In this document: positions 14,901-27,206 of the stretch, one piece after another
How the letters are laid out: the number at the start of each line of letters is the position of its first letter
How positions within the stretch are numbered: the stretch's first letter is position 1
Source of the DNA: Pyxicephalus adspersus
Taxonomy: Eukaryota > Chordata > Amphibia > Anura > Pyxicephalidae
NCBI RefSeq assembly: GCF_032062135.1
Contig: NC_092868.1
Span: forward strand, 51,359,053 to 51,423,052
Direction of reading: 5' to 3'
DNA length: 64,000 bases
The notes under the pieces: generated by a model
What the model was told of the DNA's origin: nothing
Databases searched by the model: none
Seen by the model: the letters and a program-made list of their open reading frames with translations, nothing else
Made by a program: the position numbers and the translations under genes

Positions 14901-15885
14901 AGTGTTTGGTCCTCCTCCATGTTTGTAACTCTTGATTTGTACTACTATTAGAAAGTGTCAAACAGATGAAATCAGAACCTATGCTTATGTGTAAGAACCA
15001 GTGATAACGGTTTCTATCATCTCCTGCCCACCAGCTAAAATTTCATATCAGTGTGAGAGGTCCTACTATTGAATGTGAAATGATATGAATGGAATCTTCA
15101 GCAATGGAGCTTTAGCTACAGGATGGCTGCCAATGTGTGCCTTTAGCCCAGAAGTCAGATTACAGCTATTGTCCAGTCCTTCACAATATGAATGACAACC
15201 GCTCCTGGGTGCTGAGCATCTTCCCATCCCTCCACCCTCTCTAAGCTGCAGAGAAAGAGGGGGGTCCCAATTGGTCACATGACCAGGAATAATAGGAAGA
15301 AAATAAACATTTGCATCATTGTTATGGCTGTGAAAAATACTAGATGATGATACTTTATATGTTTAATATGGTTTTATTTGATATCTAAACCCAGGAACAA
15401 ACATTTGTTATACTGACGATTACCAGCCCTTAGATTTGGTGACTGCATTAGAAATGTGTAAGAACATTTTCTACAAGTACAGAAAATATATGATCTAAAT
15501 CCAGTGTGCTTCTAACTTATGGACTGAACCACTTTCTCATTTTCTGTGAAGTATAAAACCTCTCCTGTCTATGTATTAAAGATAAGGAGAGGGGGAGTTC
15601 ATACCCTAAAACAGGGTAGCAGTTTAGGGTGACAACACTGCTCCTCAATACTCTTTACTACTGCTACTACTCTCCTTTATACTATGCACTATAGTACAGT
15701 ATGTTAGTGTTGTCACTCATGGAGGAGAAGTGTGCTACTGGCAGGATCTGGGTGCTAGTAAGCTACAATATACAACATTTATGGGTTTAGGTACATTTTC
15801 TCTAAAAAGTAATTTAAAAATGGAGGTTGGAAAGTGGAAATTGGAACTTGGTTGCTGTGGGATAGTGACAGGTGACAGCTGTGGC
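8921..15885 (+). other. CAMTA1: Intronic sequence with one MITE and a CpG-rich patch
   Basis: Outside the MITE at 12890-13185, the stretch from about 11310 to 11650 stands out: it is CpG-rich with many CGGC/CCGGC motifs and no repeat signature that I recognise. The rest is AT-rich unique-looking sequence. Short open frames do not resemble proteins. Confidence 0.5.
12890..13185. mobile_element. Copy of the TTAAAGTGGAAC MITE, opposite orientation, left end decayed
   Basis: It shares GATCAGGCAGGTAATCATTG, GGGACAGG and GAGCTGCGCATGCGCAGC with the 30269 copy (inverted). It ends at TTTAGTTCTGCTTTAA. The left terminal repeat is not recognisable. Confidence 0.65.
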
Positions 15886-16370
15886 AAATAAGAAGAGAGA
15901 GACCAAGAGGGAAATGAAGGAAGGACATGAAAAAGGGGAAGAAAAGAGTGAAAAGAAGTAAAGAGAAAAATGAAAAGAGGGGAAAATGAAGGAAGCAAAA
16001 AGAGAGAAAAGGAGGGAAGTAGACAAAAGTATGAGAGACAAAAGGAAAGTAAAGAGAAGAAAAGGAAGGGGAAAAAAGAAGAGAAAGGAAAGAAGATAAG
16101 AAGGAAGAACAGAAAAGAAAATTAGGTAAGAAGAGGAGGGAAGAAAGGACAAAATAAGAAGGGAAAAGAAGGGGGTGAAGTAATAAAAGGAGAAGGGAAG
16201 AAAGGACAGAAAAAAGAAGAGGAATGAAAGGGGATAGGAAGAACGGGAAAAGAGAATGAAGTAAGAAAAGGAGGAGGGAAGAAAGGACAAAATAAGGAAG
16301 GAAAGGAGGAGGGAAGAAAGGAAGGAAAATAGAAGAGGATGAGCAAAATGAGATAGAAGAGGGAAATAAG
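15886..16370. repeat. Long homopurine tract (GA/GGAAA-rich), about 485 bp
   Basis: The + strand is almost pure A and G for nearly 500 bases, with irregular GGAAGAAAGGA-type motifs and only scattered T or C. The opposite strand reads as long Phe/Ser/Leu-rich open frames, which are composition artefacts. Such tracts can form triplex (H-DNA) structures. It ends about 360 bp before the exon-like block and about 730 bp before the candidate internal promoter. Confidence 0.9.
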
Positions 16371-16729
16371 TAGTTGTTATTAATTTTATGATTATGACTA
16401 TTCGGCTCTGTCACGGAGCAGCAGTAGAGAAGAAGTGAGTGGAGCTGCACTCCTTTGTGTTCAGTTCAGCACAGATGGGGAGGGGTAATTTTCACCCCTG
16501 CAGTGTGTGGGAGGTCTGAATAACACTGCAGATCAACAACTGCTGGCTGGTAGCAAAGTGTATCATCCGCAGGCCCCTCCAGCCACAGGCCAGTGTGCTG
16601 CACCTCACATCAGCTGCGCAGTACTAACAAATAAATATTAGTGATCAGGAGCTGAAGGCGAGATAGCAAATCTCCCTGCATGCTCCCCTATAGCTAACAG
16701 CCCCAAGACCCCTTTTATCTTTTCTATAG

Positions 16730-16845
16730 GAGGATGTGATTGAACAAAACATCATTCCCCAAGATGACATTTGTAAACACTCTTCAGCCAAGTTTCCAAG
16801 CGTGAGCATTTCCCTTCCAAAAAATCTTATACATGAAAAAATGGG
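16730..16845 (+). other. Exon-like open block of unknown role
   Basis: A pyrimidine-rich acceptor (cttttatcttttctatag) is followed by 38 open codons and then a good donor (GG|gtaaga). The frame is closed by a stop exactly at the acceptor and again inside the donor, as expected for a real exon but also possible by chance. The encoded peptide was not recognised. An outgoing phase of 2 would not fit E1 directly, so as part of CAMTA1 it would have to be untranslated or joined to something else. It lies about 400 bp upstream of the candidate promoter island. Confidence 0.25.
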
Positions 16846-17099
16846 GTAAGAGTGATCTCTGTGGTGCAGAAGCCCCTCTTGCTGTGTGACCTCCGGCTGA
16901 TGGAAGGGGTTGTGTTGTCTGTAATCAAAGCTTCTTTAATATTTAATGAGAGCTCATTAGTCCAAATGCTGCAGGTTCTGGGGCTGTCCAGCACTCAAGG
17001 ATGATGAATTAAAAAAAAAATAAAAAATGAGTGGGGGAGTTTTGCATGACCCCCCCCCCCTTTCTTTTTTCCCACTGCAGTTGCCTTCAGAGCCCTGAA

Positions 17100-17771
17100 T
17101 GCCTATTTTCAGGCTCTCCTTGTTTCTGATGTTTGCTAGCAGCCCAACTGCCTGTCTTGATTTGTCATAATGCAGAGAAGGAGAGAAAAGAGAAGCCTGC
17201 TTTGCAGCATTGCAGGTACGGAGGCACCGAAAGGACAAAAGAACCCTGGCTTCCCAAGCAATCCGGCGGGGAGGGGGGAGGCAGAGGTAGCCCCTCCCCG
17301 AGCGAGGCAGACGGTTGTCATCCGAGGGCAAGCAAGAGAGGTGAAACAAAGCTTAGGCGTGCTCTGTTTCAGCACTGCTTCATGGACAGCGCCAAACTGC
17401 ACCTGCATTCTTGGAAAGTCAAGATTTGGACTTTCTTAGAGGCAGCTTAGTTCGGACCAGGAGGGGAGGGCTGCGAAGGGGGCGACAGAACTCTATCCTG
17501 CCTTCTCCTATAACCACATCAAGGCAGAGACAGAGATTAGTGAGCGAAAGAAAACTCCGGATGAACTCTTTCGCCAGCAGTGAGCTCTGCTGTGTTTACC
17601 TGCAACACGTGTTCTTTGAAAGACTTCTCTACCCCATCGCAGGAGTTTAGAGAGTGAGAGACCCCGTACCCTTCTAGTTCCAAACTTTTCACTCTTTGCC
17701 CTGTCTTGGAATGTGCGGTCTAAAAGTGGACTTTGTCTAAGCAGGACTGTCTATGGAGGGTAAACTGGAAG
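17100..17771 (+). promoter_or_regulatory. CAMTA1: Candidate internal CpG-rich promoter and alternative CAMTA1 first exon
   Basis: This is a local GC- and CpG-rich island in an otherwise AT-rich intron. CpGs are frequent from about 17220 to 17660, together with G-rich runs and no repeat signature. Near its 3' end lies ATG GAG G at 17753-17759, directly followed by gtaaac; a second donor, GAAG|gtagat, lies at 17771/17772. Both leave one base over, the phase E1 (45684) requires, and both join to give an Asp codon and then the conserved E1 protein. A transcript from here would encode a CAMTA1 form without CG-1 and TIG. Several short upstream ORFs lie in the putative leader. The transcription start cannot be fixed from sequence and no clear TATA box was seen. 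This is inference; transcript data would decide. Confidence 0.45.
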
Positions 17772-17917
17772 GTAGATGATCTTCTCTTCTGGGATGGGAA
17801 AGGGAGTGTTGTTTGGTGTTTTTTTTTGTGTGTGCTAAATATCTGTGTTGTATGTGCCATTTGTCTTTGATAGTTTTTTGTTTTTCACTTGGAATGTGTT
17901 TATTGGTATGGCTTTTC

Positions 17918-17936
17918 AAAAAAAAAAAAAAAAAAA
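17918..17936. repeat. A19 homopolymer
   Basis: Nineteen As followed by GAAAGAAA, about 150 bp downstream of the candidate alternative first exon. Confidence 0.95.
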
Positions 17937-20900
17937 GAAAGAAATCTGCAGCTGACAAGTTTACCTGCTTTGTTCCCTAAAGGATGCAGTGCCAAAGATT
18001 TAGAAAGGGCTTTTACGTCTTATAGGCTTGTTGAAAGTGCAGCAGCCAATCGCTGTTCTTATTTCATGGTCGAAGGTTCATGTTGATATCAGTTGTGACA
18101 CTCATTGTTGCTGTTTGCATTGTCTCAATACACAAGCCTGCAAGACTTAGTAAGTGACTCTGATGTTTCAGATACTGAAAAGTATAAGTGTTTAACTCTT
18201 AACTGGATTTGTAACTGTTGGTGGACCTAAAACAATTTTGGATGTGATGTATTGGGGTCAGGGGATAGATACTTGTGTTTAAATGGGGAGTGGAGGAGGC
18301 TTTACCCAATGCCCCTTTGTTCAAACAAACTTTGCAACTAACACTAACTCCTATCAGATCCTGCAAAGGTCATTCACCTTGGTCATACTTAGCGAACTGA
18401 TAATGCCTCTGTTTCCAGGAGGGCTATTGCCTGCAGAAGTACCTAAAAAACCTTCTTTATCGTTTGATAGTTAACATTAAAATGCTTAGCAAAATTAATG
18501 TTTTTGCATTTAGATTTCTAACTCCTATCTTCCACTGAGCTTCCTTTTGTCATTCATCCACTGCAGGCGGGGAAGAGATCGTAGAGTTAGGTCCCGACCC
18601 CCCGAGTCATAAAAGGGTTTTATTTAAAACGGATCTAAAATGAAAATGTTCTTTAAAACAATGCTTCACAAAGGTTTAAAAAAAAAAAACAAGCACAAAA
18701 GAACAACAGACTTGTACCACCAACCTTAGGTTATAGATCACCTATTGATAGGTGTTAAATAATTCAGAGTACAAATTGCTTTAATATAAGGGGTTGCAAT
18801 GCTCTGCGGACTTAAATACACTGTACAGACATTGACTTCAGAGGCTGTAATTCTTATCTTGGGACTCTTAGGCTAAAAATAATTTATTAAAAATGACAAG
18901 GTCTGTACATAGGATGAAAAAGCAGGCATGACATGCTGGTGAAGAGTTTTTGTGTTTGCAAATACCTGTATTGTAATGCAGAAACTATTGTATATAATAC
19001 AAAAGGGGTTGACTAACTAAATGAGTAATTGTAGGACCGTTCACTTATCAGTTATCCAATCATGGGAAAAGTAAATTCCTGTTTACTAATTTCATTTGTG
19101 CAGTTGGATAACTGAAATGAATATTGAACTCCTTTAGTAAATCAGCTCAAAGGTACTAATCATTCCATAGCCTTGCTTATTTTCTTCCTTGTTAACTTTA
19201 TTTTGTGCGTAGATGTGAGATCAAACAACCAGTTAATCAAAAAAAAAGAGCAACTTTTTCCCTTTTGTCAATCATTTGTAACTGGACCAAGAACGCAAGC
19301 CAAATCACTAATATATTGCTTCCAAAACTCTGTCTGTCGTTCTCGTTCCAAGACTAAAGTTTGAGTTTAAATACAGGATGTTTGAAATAACATTCCAGAA
19401 GTGAAAGGAAAAAAAACTCAGGTCTGCTTGTAACAGGAAACACTAAATCTTTTTGCAGAATTCTATTTCAACTTAATCTTTGGTTTGTTCTATGTCTGTA
19501 TTAGTGTGACAATGGCCACATTGAAAATATCAGAAAGAGCAGCGGAAGGAAAGGTACTCTGAAAAGACATTCTGCAGTGCCTCTGCTTTCGCACAGCACC
19601 GATACAACGTGAGCGTTCCATATTACTGCATTTGCTGGGTGTTCATTCATTGTAAACTGCAGTGATGTCACGTTACCTCCATACTGGGTTATTAGCTGGA
19701 GAATCAGGATTGCAGCATTCGTTGGGCAGGCTGTGTGTGTGTTGTCATGTATTGTTGCTAAGCCTTGTTCATTGGCGTGCATGGATTTGTGAATGGAAAC
19801 ATGGACCCGACCGCTCTATAAAACCGCGTTGCAGTGACTGATTTTTTGTGAATGGAAATGCTTTAACCTCTAACACAAGAAAGATGAGGCTAAATACCAG
19901 AATAGCCATAGGTAGGCTAATGCAGGGTGCAATTTGTTGATTAAAAACTAAAAAAAAGATCTCTTAGGAAAAAGGCAAACATGATGTTTTAACTTGTTGC
20001 ATTTGGGTATATTTTATAATCACCGATTGACATGCTGCAGCGTTGTAGTCTGATTTGAATATTCTCAGCTTTCAGATGTGTTTTATTGTTTGTTTACTGG
20101 TGATAGGTTAATTGAAGCAGTGCAGGAGTGCTAATTGGTCTCATTTGTTGTGATGGCAATCCATTAACGCAGACACTGAGGTTATTTAATAAGGCAGAGG
20201 GGAAGATGCAAAGTGCAGAAAGCCACAGCAGCCCATCAGAATATAATCTTTCATTGGTTTGACTGCTCTGAATTTACAATTAGTGAAATCTGCTTGCTGT
20301 GGGTCGCCGGCCTTGTTGCCCTTTTGTCCAGAGTTATTTAATTAACCTGAAGACCTGAAAAAAGAGTGTTAAGTCCTAAAACACAAAGGACAAGCAGATA
20401 TAATAAATGCCTTGGGTTTGTAGATATTTCATCGAGTTTGACAACCACAAGATTTTTTTTTTTTAAAGCCCACATCCACAGATTAGTAGATGAGTCAACC
20501 TTCATAAAGCACAATGCCTAATGGGTGACTGCAAATGGGCAGTGTTCCATATCTGTATGAACAGCAAGGATTTGAATCAAAACAACATTCCATTGTGGAG
20601 CGATACAAACTCGGTTGTGCCATGCTGCAAGTGGGTGGTACATAGAGCAGGAAGCAAGCCAATGAGCGAAGAGAGAATAGGAAAGCTGCCTCTTGGCACA
20701 TATATTTCTCGTAGTGATTTTAACGCTCGATGCTGCCGAAGTGATAAAAGGACTATGACAGATTCTGTGTCGTGGTTGAATGAAAGCAGTCTGCTTTGGG
20801 TTGATTTAGAAGATGTATCCATTATTGAATATAGGTAGAAAACTCAAGAGGGCACAAAAATGTTTCCTTTTTTTGCCTTTCTCCAGCTGACCCATAAGAC

Positions 20901-21026
20901 GTTGAAATTCTGCCAGTTTAAAATTAAAGTAAATAAATGAACTATACTCATGCACAGTGAGTATCCACAGCTTTTACTCTCTTGTAAGAATAAGAAAGGG
21001 TTTATTTTCAAAGCTTTATTCCAAAG

Positions 21027-21270
21027 CAGTGTTTCACAACCAGGGCTCTGAAGAACCCGGAGGTTCCTCCAGAGGGTGCTAGGGGTTCCATTGAGCAATG
21101 ATCACTTTGTGCCTCTCAGGTCAATTTAACTGATACCAATTATTTTTTTGGCTATCTGTAAGTTTGCATTCTTCCCACTGGTCAGCAATAGAAGATGCTT
21201 TCTTCCCATTGACCCTAATGCTAATATACTGAGCTGTGGATATATAGTAGGGGTTCCCCAAGAAAGGATG
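21027..21270. mobile_element. hAT-like repeat, copy 1
   Basis: It begins CAGTGTTTCACAACCAGGG, close to the CAGTGxTTCTCAACC end of Charlie-type hAT elements. It shares GCCTCTCAGGTCAATTTAAC, GGCTATCTGTAAG and AGGGGTTCCC with the copy at 27207. The right end is decayed. Confidence 0.7.
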
Positions 21271-22381
21271 ATCTATTAAGCAGGTATGACGTGTGACATC
21301 GGAAAAATGCAGTTATACTTTATTAGGACAATGAGCCCTAAAGAAGAAAGTGTCTATGTTATCAGTCAGATTTATGTGCTTTATATTGGAAGAATGAAAG
21401 GGAACACTTGGCTGAATGCTGCAGGCAACATATCAAGACATGGGCAATATGTCAAGACTTCCACTGTGCCAGTTTTTCTATATTAAGTGCTTACATATAG
21501 GAAGATTGGCTTATAAAGCACAAGACATTGCAAAGGGGGAAGAAATGTTTCACTGAGGGGTATACAGTGAGTATACCACATTGTAGCATTGGCTGAGCCT
21601 GGGGGATAGATTGTTCTGGGTTGCGGCAGGCTGGAAATCTGAATGGACATTGCTTGTACCGATGTCCAGCCAAACTGGGTCACAAGAGCAAGTATAATGA
21701 TGTTTTTGTATATTTGGTCTTTTTAAATAATGAGTACACCATTTTGATTTAATCTACAACTAACTTTGTGTTATTATGACTTATACCCAGCTAAATCAGT
21801 GGCCACAGCAAAAAAAAAAAAATAATTCTGTTCAGTATATGCCTTCAGTTATGTGTGTGAAAACACAGCCAGAGATAAGGGGAGCTGGAAGAGAAACAGG
21901 TTGCAAGGTTCTTCTAATATACGAAAGAAAGATGTCCATGAACGTGCAAGCTTCACGGCCATTCCTTCTGGCCAATAGTGATCAATCCAAGGGAGCATGT
22001 ACACACAGAAGAAAAGAAACAAAAGAAGAGGTAGGGAGGCTTTTTTTAACTTGTGTCTGCTGACAAATTCATAAGAAAAGAGAAGCGTATATCTGCAGGG
22101 TTCATGATAACCTCAGTCAGTTCTCAAAGGACAGCAGGGGAAAGGAAAAAAGGGAGGGCCATATTTGTAAAATTGCTGGATTTGCCTAGCTAAACATCTG
22201 TCTTCATAGATTTCATATCCCTATAGTAGGCTGCTATACCTACAGGTAGGTAGTCCCCAATAAGTAGGGAGGAATAACTGACAACACTGAGTGGAGTTGA
22301 GCTATAGGTAGATTGGCTGGATCATACACAAAGAAGATGTTGCAGCATATATAATCATGGATTATCAGCTTCTAGCAGATT

Positions 22382-22421
<40 letters not shown>
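22382..22421. repeat. (TAG)n microsatellite
   Basis: Thirteen perfect TAG units. Confidence 0.98.
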
Positions 22422-22422
<1 letters not shown>

Positions 22423-22891
22423 TTCCAATGATGTGGGAGGAGTTTAAGGGTTTTGTTATCCCATCTTTACGTCTAATACCTGAAAAGGTAAAGTTTTGGA
22501 AATCAGAACTCTTTAATGCTGCTGAATAGAAATGCAGTATGTATAATGGCTACTACACAGGAGAAAAGCTTCATTTCCTGCTGCTAACCCAAACAATTTA
22601 TTCCATTTCTTTTTTTTTCTTCTGGCTAAAACCAGATGCAGGTAAAGTATTATTTCTTTTTGCTTATTTAGAAAACTGTATGTTTTTTTATGCTGTTTAC
22701 AGCCGAGTGAAGATGAATTCTTGCTGGGTCTGGATTTTCATTTCAGGCCAAAGCATCCTGTACATTGTAGAATTTACACTTGTGGTCTTCCTGTGTACAC
22801 ACCGTAGAGGATGTATTATCTTGACCTTGTTCTGTTTCTGTGGGTAAAACAAATTGTTGATGCTTACACAACCTTTCATGTGAGCAAGCCC

Positions 22892-23376
22892 TTAAAGGAT
22901 TAGTTCACCCAGAAGGGATATTTTATGGGCAGAGTCTTGTGGGCTGAATTATCCCCTGCTTTCTTCTATTTCTTCAATACTTTAATAACTGCTCATTATT
23001 CCTGTGCACCTAAGACTTTTGGGTGTTCCCACTCATCTTTGTGTGTTCCACATCCTCTTGTTACATTCTCCATAGTATAAAATAAGTTTTTAAAATCCAG
23101 CAGGGATGTTGGGATCCTTTAATAATAGGCATAAAAGAAGTGCAGACCCAGGAACTCCTCATAATGGGCATAGCAGGTGTATAGACTCAGGAACTCAATG
23201 GAGGGTTGATAGAGGCTCCTCATAATGGGCTCAGCAGGCGTGCAGATCCAGAAACTTAGTGCAAGGATACTAGGAATCTCTAAGAATGGACACAGCATAT
23301 GTGCAGATCCAAGGGTTTAGTTCAGAGGTCTCACCAAAAGAAAGTAGAATCAATTTGGAATGGTCTGATCCTTTAA
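22892..23376. mobile_element. TTAA-flanked MITE, T2/Kolobok-like
   Basis: The left end is TTAA|AGGATTAGTTCACCC and the right end is the inverse of TTAA|AGGATCAGACCATTCC. TTAA target sites with AGGRR-like ends are the mark of the T2 (Kolobok) MITEs described in Xenopus. The element is non-coding and contains the 61-bp tandem repeat. The exact subfamily is not assigned. Confidence 0.65.
23110..23330. repeat. Degenerate tandem repeat, about 61-bp unit
   Basis: Three to four diverged units share CTCATAATGGGCAxAGCAG, then GTGCAGATCCAGxAAC and a G-rich end. The array sits inside a TTAA-flanked element (22892-23376), and related flanking sequence recurs near 30640-30830 and 62090-62420. Confidence 0.75.
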
Positions 23377-26300
23377 GTAGTTAGTACCATGATGATGTAT
23401 TATTGGGATCCTGGGTTCAAATATGAGTAAGCAACCGGTTTGTATTAGAATTATATTGCCAAAAATATCTGGACATCTGCCACTTCAACATCCTATTCTG
23501 AAGCCAAGGACATTAATGTAAGGCTAGTCTTTTCTTTCTTTAAAAACAGCCTTTACTCTTCTGGCAAAGCTTCCACTACACATTGGAACATCGTTAGCTT
23601 CCATTCAGAAAAGTGCTTTAGTAAGGGTTGGGCACTGATGTCGGGTAGTAAGTCTACTCTGCAGCCGTAATTCCATTCTATCTGACATTTACTCGGTTGG
23701 GTTTGGAGTCAAGCCAGTCTTGTTCCTCTCATGAAATCTCAAGGACAAGGAATTCTTTATAAATCATTTACTAATGACAATTATTTGGGGTTATGTATTG
23801 TTTAAACAGTGGTTAGCTCTCTAGCACTAATTGATAAATTATCCAAATTTTGAGGTTGTGTCCCTCCCACAACCTTGCGTAGGCAAAGTGACAGTGTCTG
23901 TGTAACATACAGGCATAGTACTTTTTGGTGTGGGGTGTCACATGCCACAATGCAGTGATCAGGCCTAGCAATATCACACAATAGACAAGGTTGAGGTCAT
24001 TGTTTCCCCTAACCTCTGACACCAACCAACACTGGGTATTTTAGTGGGAGCTAAGAAAGGTAGCCGGAAAGGCCTTTTCAGAGACCATGTCACCTTGAAT
24101 AGGTAAGGTGGTGGAAAGTAACTTTATAACAATCCTATACTGACATAAATATAGAGGCTGCCATTTCCAAATTCCTTCTGAAAAATCTAGCCTGCTTTCT
24201 TTGACCCAAAAAATTGAAGGTAAGTCTTTCTGTTCAGCATCCTTTTTTTTTCTGGTCAAAGACAAAGAAGCCTTTGACCAGCCAGGGGAGCAGCTTTTTA
24301 AAGAGAGTCCACCAGTGATAATCTATGTTTTTTTCATAGACCGGGTCCCCTTTAAACATCCTGTAATGACTGTAATTTACCTTCTCCCCTGCAGTATGAT
24401 TACATTTTCCCAGAAAAAGCACGCATATAAATGGAAAATTAAACAGTTTCCAATCATCAATGAAATGTAAATATTTGCTGGATGGACTACAGTCTAATCC
24501 AATATTCAACAGACATGAGCTCTTTAAGATTAGCTATAATCAATAGCAGGGTTTTAGCTTTTTTTCCCCCTCAAAATACTTTGGCTCTTTCAAGGAAGGG
24601 AAAACAGTTCCTGGACATAGAAAATCTTTCAGTGTCTTCTTACCTAATTGTCTGCAATTAGCAGCTCCTTAACATTGGAAGACAAAGAGGGAGGATGATG
24701 TCATAATGGGAGACTGAGAACTGGTAATGAGCCGATCACATGATCTGCAGTGCCTGCATTCTCTTCTTCATTTACTGCTGTTAGCTTCCAGGACAAAAGC
24801 TGAATTGAAGACAATAGTAGCCTTTAACTCATTCTGCTTTTGGGGAACTTAAAGGTCCACTGTGCTAAAAAATTATATTTTGGTAACTATATGGCGTGCT
24901 ACACCTTGTGGTTTTACTATTTAATAGATAAACTCCTGATAAATTCACATGCTTTTATTAATCTTTCTCCACATTTACCTGCAAACCAAAAAAGCAAGCA
25001 GATCTAGCATGTGCATGCATTCGTAAGGAAGGTTTGCTCATTCATTCACACCAACTTATCTTCACGTTCCCGAGGCTTAAATGAGGTCACATCAATATGA
25101 ATTTATGTAGCTGCAACAATAAATTGTTAATATTTTAAATATTTTCCATAGTTTTTTTCCTGTTCCCAGGCCCTGAAAAAAGGGTGCATTTTAACACCCT
25201 AAATATGTCGGATATGTTTTAAAACTTTGCAAGTCTCAAGACCTCTGTTTATGGCACCACTCATAAACCTCTACAGAACCCTCTATGAATTGAGCTTCTA
25301 GAAATCCTCTTTCATTGACAAATCCAGTGCTATTTCACCCACCAAAGAGGTTGTCAGGAAAAGAAGGGCTCAATGTGCTGCCTTCATATTGCAGCTTCGT
25401 GTATCCCAACCCGCCGCTGTATATACTATATGCTTCATTTGCTATTCCTGCTGAAATGGAGTGTATCGCTGTGTAACTGTCTATGACATTAGTTACAAAT
25501 TAAAATATTAAAACCAGAAGCCTGACCTTTGATTAAACAGTTTTTTTAATTAAAGTCTAATTTCAGAGCAGAGTGCAGCGTGGGTAATTGATAGAGAGCA
25601 TTTTATTGTAACCTATAAATATAAGGAGATTTGCCTTAGGTTAAATAGTCAATTTAAAATAAAACTTTTCCTAACTACCCAATTATTTTCTTTACTCTGG
25701 ATTTAATAAAATAAACGCACCGCAGAGACCTGTTAGTCAGGTTTGGTGGAGTGCATCATGGGACAGTCACAGTGCAAAGTTAAAAGTACTTTTTACACCC
25801 TAGGTGTAGGACTTGAATGTATGTTCCTAATCAAAATCCTTCCCTTATTCTGTTCCATGCTCATCAATTTTTCTTTCCTCTACGTTTCCTTTCCTTGACA
25901 TCTAGAGCTCCTTAACCCCAGCAAGCAATATGTAATCTGATCTAAAGTACTCATGATCACTGCTTCCTTCTCGCCAATATGGCAAGATTACATTACACAT
26001 GCTATTGCATTATGTACAGCTTATTGATCCAACACTGCTTCCTACTCTGTTATCTGGACAGTACACACACTGCCACCTTGTATACAGTTAGCCAGGCGGG
26101 AATAACCTGTAGGCGAGCAGCAGCCCGTGTCTTGTGACCCAACACATCATTTACCCAACAGAAACAGCCTGGTGACTACTGAAAAATGTTGGGTGGTGCA
26201 CCGGGCTAAAGGGGGCATAGGAAAACACTACTCCACTATATGTCAAGACACACTATCACAATACATATGAAGCTTTGTGACCCAGCACTACTTCCTCCTC

Positions 26301-27206
26301 CACTGTCTCAACAAGAGATACCATTTCACTTCATATTAGAGTCACCACTCCCACACATAGTTTACAGACCCAGCAAAACTTCCTTCTCTACTACCTAAAA
26401 TGACGCACACTGTCACCATCACTTCTTCCATTACTACCAGACAAAGCACATACTGTCACCTTATACACAGCTTACGGATCCAACACCTTCTTCTTCCTCC
26501 ACTTTCAGACAAGACATATACTCCTATATAAAGTTTACAGACCCATCCTGACTTCCTCCTCCGCTAACTGACAAGACATATACTAGTATCTTAATAATTT
26601 TTATCTATTTTTTTTTTTTTTGATACACACACTTTTCATCCTGGATTCCCACATTTTTACAATTAGATTTAAAAGGAAAAATGTGTGACTTGCATGTGCC
26701 TTCACACAACTTTCACCCAGACATAGACCCGGTATTGTTTACATCACCTTTAAGTCAGTGGGGTCAGCTTGTAAATTGACTTTTCTGATTGTGGTCTGAC
26801 CTTTTAAAACTTTCCAACCTTTAAGGACCAGACATGATTGAGACAGTTACAATGGGATTAAGTTTGGGATGTTAAATTTCTGCAATCTCAAAAATAGACT
26901 ATACTTGATTAAGGATTAAAGATAATTGGGTTTAGGTCTGCTGAGTTAATATCAGCTCTCTCAAGAGAGATTATCATTATCCACTCTCTGTAGGCCAGGT
27001 CTACCCCCTTCATGTTTTCAGATTTCAGGGACATAACATTGTGTTTTGCAGTTTTACTTTAGTTTAGTTTTGTTTTTTTTTACTACTAAGTTTTCTATCT
27101 CCAAATGTATAATTACTGAAGAGAACATTATGTTAATCCAGGGGAATTATTTGGCAGCCCTTGGGAGGGCAAGACTGAAGAGGGTGGTAATTTGCCTCAT
27201 CTTGAA

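Noticed and set aside
15735..16450. Long minus-strand open frames rich in Phe, Ser and Leu (up to 223 codons)
   Set aside because: They are the complement of the homopurine tract; low-complexity composition explains the lack of stops and several frames are open at once.
17133..17650. Overlapping open frames on both strands in the CpG-rich island
   Set aside because: GC-rich DNA has few stops. The products match no family and none runs in frame into a donor that fits E1. They are at most upstream ORFs of a leader.
20521..20838. 105-codon + strand open frame
   Set aside because: No recognisable domain or exon structure, and an overlapping minus-strand frame is also open. Chance is the simpler explanation.
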